From positions 1-16,953 of the forward strand of contig DJEP01000056.1 of the NCBI GenBank assembly GCA_002431915.1: 16,953 nucleotides of DNA, given 5' to 3'. Below the pieces are notes generated by a model that saw nothing but the letters and a program-made list of their open reading frames with translations, had not been told where the DNA came from and searched no databases. This DNA is from Lachnospiraceae bacterium UBA5895. Lineage in GTDB: Bacteria > Bacillota > Clostridia > Lachnospirales > Lachnospiraceae. The translations under genes were made by a program, and so were the position numbers. Position 1 is the first letter of the stretch. Each line of letters starts with the position of its first letter. Shown in pieces: positions 15,085 to 16,953 of the stretch.

Positions 15085-15201
15085 TAGAATCCTGCTCGTA
15101 GGATTCTACGCCTGCGGCGAATCGCTTTAGCGATATATTTCACTTCGCCGCAGTGCGATCCTCGCGGAGCGTTTTGCTTTATAGGATAAGATCCTATAAA
15201 G
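15085..15201. repeat. Palindromic insert-like element in the rplJ 5' untranslated region
   Basis: Three perfect hairpins stand in a row: TAGAATCC/GGATTCTA (15085-15092 with 15101-15108), CTGCGGCGAA/TTCGCCGCAG (15112-15121 with 15144-15153), which holds an inner TCGCT/AGCGA, and CTTTATAGGAT/ATCCTATAAAG (15177-15187 with 15191-15201). None is needed for the L10 leader, which ends at the attenuator just upstream. The unit looks like an intergenic repeat dropped between attenuator and ribosome binding site. Whether it is multi-copy is not known from this window. Confidence 0.6.
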
Positions 15202-15202
15202 T

Positions 15203-15232
15203 AAAAAAATCTCTCTGAAGACACAGAGAGAT
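15203..15232 (-). terminator. Attenuator terminator of the rplJ leader
   Basis: On the minus strand ATCTCTCTG pairs with CAGAGAGAT around TGTCTT and is followed by seven T (15209-15203). The loop side TGTCTTC is complementary to GAAGACA in the L10-binding region (15296-15290), which gives a simple antiterminator. Bound L10-L12 would free the terminator and stop transcription. Confidence 0.85.
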
Positions 15233-15315
15233 GACATAATCATACTTATCTCCTCGGCAGGACTTACGCACGGTCTCCCTTGCACCTGCTGTCTTCGGCA
15301 TGGTTTTACAACCTC
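15203..15315 (-). ncRNA. Ribosomal protein L10 leader (autoregulatory RNA)
   Basis: On the minus strand the leader contains GCCGAAGACAGCAGGTGC (about 15299-15282) and, further on, TCCTGCCGAGGAG (about 15263-15251). These are the conserved halves of the L10-L12 binding site in Firmicutes leaders (Rfam L10_leader, recognised by eye). GCAGG pairs with CCTGC, enclosing a GCA-A-GG/CC-G-TGC hairpin. The leader ends in an intrinsic terminator. It controls rplJ and rplL by attenuation. Confidence 0.88.
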
Positions 15316-15319
15316 AGAT

Positions 15320-15348
15320 AGGATAGCATAGGAGACCGTGCTTGTCAA
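15320..15348 (-). promoter_or_regulatory. rplJ promoter
   Basis: On the minus strand TTGACA (15348-15343), a 17-nt spacer and TATCCT (15325-15320), preceded by TGC, form a good sigma-A promoter with an extended -10. The start would be near 15313, at the beginning of the L10 leader. The -35 lies 8 nt past the rubrerythrin stop. Confidence 0.75.
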
Positions 15349-15355
15349 GGATTAT

Positions 15356-15892
15356 TTAATAATTTTCTGCATGAATTTCAAAATAACTCTGGGGATGGTT
15401 GCATACGGGACATACTTCCGGTGCTTTGGTACCTACCACGATGTGTCCGCAGTTTCTGCACTCCCATACTTTTACTTCACTCTTCTCGAATACCTTTGCG
15501 GTCTCCACATTGTTCAGAAGCTCACGGTATCTGTCCTCATGATGTTTCTCGATCTCGCCTACCATGCGGAATTTCTTTGCCAGCTCGGGGAATCCTTCGT
15601 TCTCTGCGGTTACAGCAAAATCTTCATACATATCGGTCCACTCGAAATTCTCTCCGTCGGCTGCCGCCGCAAGGTTCGCCCTGGTATCGCCGATGCCGTT
15701 CAATTCCCTGAACCACATTTTGGCATGCTCTTTTTCATTATCCGCGGTCTTTGAGAAAATAGCCGCGATCTGCTCGTATCCTTCCTTTTTGGCTACGGAA
15801 GAAAAATAAGTGTATTTATTGCGCGCCTGAGATTCTCCGGCAAATGCCGCCTGGAGATTCTTTTCCGTCTGGGTTCCCTGGTATTTGTTCAT
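15356..15892 (-). CDS. rbr: Rubrerythrin
   Basis: The 178-aa product is a rubrerythrin, a non-haem iron protein that reduces hydrogen peroxide in anaerobes. The N-terminal four-helix bundle (about 1-135) carries the di-iron ligands: Glu20 in AGESQARNKY, E53-x-x-H56, Glu97, and E115-x-x-H118. The C-terminal rubredoxin-like domain has two CxxC pairs (Cys145/148 and Cys161/164) that bind one iron. I chose the ATG at 15892 because GAAGGAG lies about 8 nt upstream and the protein then starts in the usual way (MNKYQGTQTEKNL); the longer in-frame extension to 16054 is non-coding leader. It sits between rplA and rplJ, which are often adjacent. No terminator follows it, so its transcript can run into the rplJ leader. 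Confidence 0.95.
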   Translation of the reverse strand: MNKYQGTQTEKNLQAAFAGESQARNKYTYFSSVAKKEGYEQIAAIFSKTADNEKEHAKMWFRELNGIGDTRANLAAAADGENFEWTDMYEDFAVTAENEGFPELAKKFRMVGEIEKHHEDRYRELLNNVETAKVFEKSEVKVWECRNCGHIVVGTKAPEVCPVCNHPQSYFEIHAENY

Positions 15893-16002
15893 AGCGGTTT
15901 CTCCTTCTCTTTTTTGTGTAATATACCCTTTTGAGGTAACCTTTATTCTAAAGCACACGATTTCGATTTCTCCGTTCTTCGAACTCTCGAAACCGTAAGT
16001 GT

Positions 16003-16032
16003 ATTTTATCACAAGAGCCGCCTCACTGTAAA
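16003..16032 (-). promoter_or_regulatory. Rubrerythrin promoter overlapping the rplA terminator hairpin
   Basis: On the minus strand TTTACA (16032-16027), an 18-nt spacer and TAAAAT (16008-16003) resemble a sigma-A promoter. The -35 lies in the loop and upper stem of the hairpin behind rplA. The untranslated leader would be roughly 105 nt. No PerR-type operator was recognised. Confidence 0.6.
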
Positions 16033-16045
16033 CAGTGAAGCGGCT
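16016..16045. terminator. Hairpin terminator after rplA
   Basis: AGCCGC plus TCACTGT (16016-16029) pairs with ACAGTGA plus GCGGCT (16032-16045), with one mismatch and a 2-nt loop. It lies about 37 nt after the rplA stop. The minus-strand tail is only CTTGTGAT, a poor T tract; the plus-strand tail has TTTT. Termination of rplKA may be partial. Confidence 0.65.
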
Positions 16046-16082
16046 TTTAAGCATTCGTTATCTAATTAGATTAGAGATCAGA

Positions 16083-16772
16083 TTAGAACTTTGCAACGCT
16101 GACCTTAACGCCAGGTCCCATAGTACTGGTCAGGGTGATGCTTCTCAGATACTGACCCTTTAATGCGCTGGGCTTAGCCTTTACGATAGCGTCCATAAGT
16201 GCATTGAAGTTCTCCTGCAGAGCTTCCTCAGAGAAAGAAGCCTTACCAACGGGAACATGCACGATGTTAGTCTTGTCAAGTCTGTACTCGATCTTACCGG
16301 CTTTGATATCGTTAACTGCCTTGGTTACATCCATGGTTACGGTACCAGCCTTGGGGTTAGGCATTAAGCCCTTAGGTCCGAGAACCTTACCAAGACGACC
16401 TACAACACCCATCATATCAGGGGTTGCTACTACAACGTCGAAGTCCAGCCATCCTTCGTTCTGGATCTTCGGGATCAGCTCCTCACCGCCAACATAATCA
16501 GCGCCTGCTGCCTCAGCCTCGTTGATCTTATCGCCCTTTGCGAATACCAGAACTTTTACAGTCTTACCAGTTCCGTTCGGCAGTACAACTGCGCCACGGA
16601 TCTGCTGCTCAGCGTGACGTCCGTCACAACCGGTTCTGATGTGAACTTCGATGGTCTCATCGAATTTAGCAATTGCAGTTTTCTTAACCAGAGCGATAGC
16701 TTCGCCAGGCTCATAGAATGTAGCACGATCTACCAACTTGGCAGCTTCGGTATATTTCTTACCATGTTTCAT
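16083..16772 (-). CDS. rplA: 50S ribosomal protein L1
   Basis: The 229-aa L1 protein forms the mobile L1 stalk near the ribosomal E site, and in bacteria it can repress its own operon by binding mRNA. The signature GRLGKVLGPKGLMPNPKAGTVT (125-146) is intact, as are the N-terminal KYTEAAKLVDR and C-terminal SITLTSTMGPGVKV regions. AGGAGG precedes the ATG by about 8 nt. It follows rplK by 61 nt on the same strand. A hairpin lies behind it, and the next gene is rubrerythrin rather than rplJ. Length and sequence are normal for the family. Confidence 0.98.
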   Translation of the reverse strand: MKHGKKYTEAAKLVDRATFYEPGEAIALVKKTAIAKFDETIEVHIRTGCDGRHAEQQIRGAVVLPNGTGKTVKVLVFAKGDKINEAEAAGADYVGGEELIPKIQNEGWLDFDVVVATPDMMGVVGRLGKVLGPKGLMPNPKAGTVTMDVTKAVNDIKAGKIEYRLDKTNIVHVPVGKASFSEEALQENFNALMDAIVKAKPSALKGQYLRSITLTSTMGPGVKVSVAKF

Positions 16773-16833
16773 TGTTTTACCTCCTAGGTTCCAGCGGCAA
16801 TATTTTATTCATTGCCTCCCAAATATTTATAAG

Positions 16834-16953
16834 TTACTCCTCAACAACAATACCCATGCTGCGTGCAGTACCAGCGATCATGCTCATAGCTGCTTCCAGG
16901 CTTGCTGCATTCAGATCCGGCATCTTCATCTCAGCGATTTCCTGAACCTTAGC
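16834..16953 (-). CDS. rplK: 50S ribosomal protein L11, C-terminal end (partial)
   Basis: The last 39 codons and the TAA stop of a minus-strand gene run into the window end. The peptide reads AKVQEIAEMKMPDLNAAS and later AMSMIAGTARSMGIVVEE, the typical C-terminus of L11, which binds 23S rRNA at the GTPase-associated centre. Position directly before rplA agrees with the usual rplK-rplA order. The start and most of the protein lie outside the window. Confidence 0.95.
   Translation of the reverse strand, partial: AKVQEIAEMKMPDLNAASLEAAMSMIAGTARSMGIVVEE

Noticed and set aside
15021..15224. 67-codon minus-strand open frame across the rplJ leader
   Set aside because: It runs through the hairpin elements and overlaps the rplJ start, and its basic, patternless translation reflects palindromic non-coding DNA.
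15893..16054. In-frame N-terminal extension of rubrerythrin
   Set aside because: It covers the predicted promoter and leader. The internal ATG at 15892 has a strong Shine-Dalgarno sequence and gives the standard rubrerythrin N-terminus.
16061..16087. TCTAATTAGA palindrome and repeated AGATTAGA at the rplA stop
   Set aside because: AT-rich and short. It could arise by chance and shows no link to a known signal.
16777..16812. 11-codon upstream frame before rplA ending on its ribosome binding site
   Set aside because: GGGAGG lies only 2 nt from its ATG, too close for normal initiation, and there is no other support. It could be a translational switch but the evidence is too thin.

Overview
The window looks like a chromosomal segment from a Gram-positive anaerobe of the class Clostridia, most likely family Lachnospiraceae. 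The grounds are the rplK-rplA-rplJ-rplL-rpoB-rpoC order, a Firmicutes-type L10 attenuator leader, strong GGAGG-type ribosome binding sites, a rubrerythrin gene, and long acidic C-terminal tails on RpoB and RpoC. The family assignment is inference from protein style. No similarity search was run.

The left third (about 1-5996) is accessory. Nine tightly spaced plus-strand genes look like one operon. In order they encode a membrane-anchored degenerate GGDEF protein, an ECF-like sigma factor, a one-TM protein in the position of an anti-sigma factor, a transglutaminase-like lipoprotein with an intact Cys-His-Asp triad, a PilC/GspF-type platform protein, and four small one-TM proteins resembling pilins or minor pseudopilins. 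No assembly ATPase or prepilin peptidase lies in the window. A hairpin at 5969-5992 can end this operon and also the convergent rpoC transcript. A palindrome-rich leader (36-132) precedes the operon.

The remaining two thirds are minus-strand housekeeping genes. In transcription order they are rplK (3' end only), rplA, a rubrerythrin gene, rplJ, rplL, rpoB and rpoC. Each unit has recognisable signals: a hairpin behind rplA that overlaps the rubrerythrin promoter; an rplJ promoter followed by the L10 leader and its attenuator; a terminator after rplL; and two candidate rpoB promoters, the stronger with an AT-rich upstream stretch and a 12-bp palindrome near its start point.

Two palindromic insert-like sequences flank rplJL. 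One (15085-15201) lies between the attenuator and the rplJ ribosome binding site. The other (13848-13988) has perfect 12-bp terminal inverted repeats and lies just upstream of the rpoB promoter. The most novel part of the window is the compact signalling, sigma-factor and pseudopilus operon. The intergenic palindromic elements and the unusual layout of the rplJ leader come next. No CRISPR array, tRNA, rRNA or transposase gene was seen.
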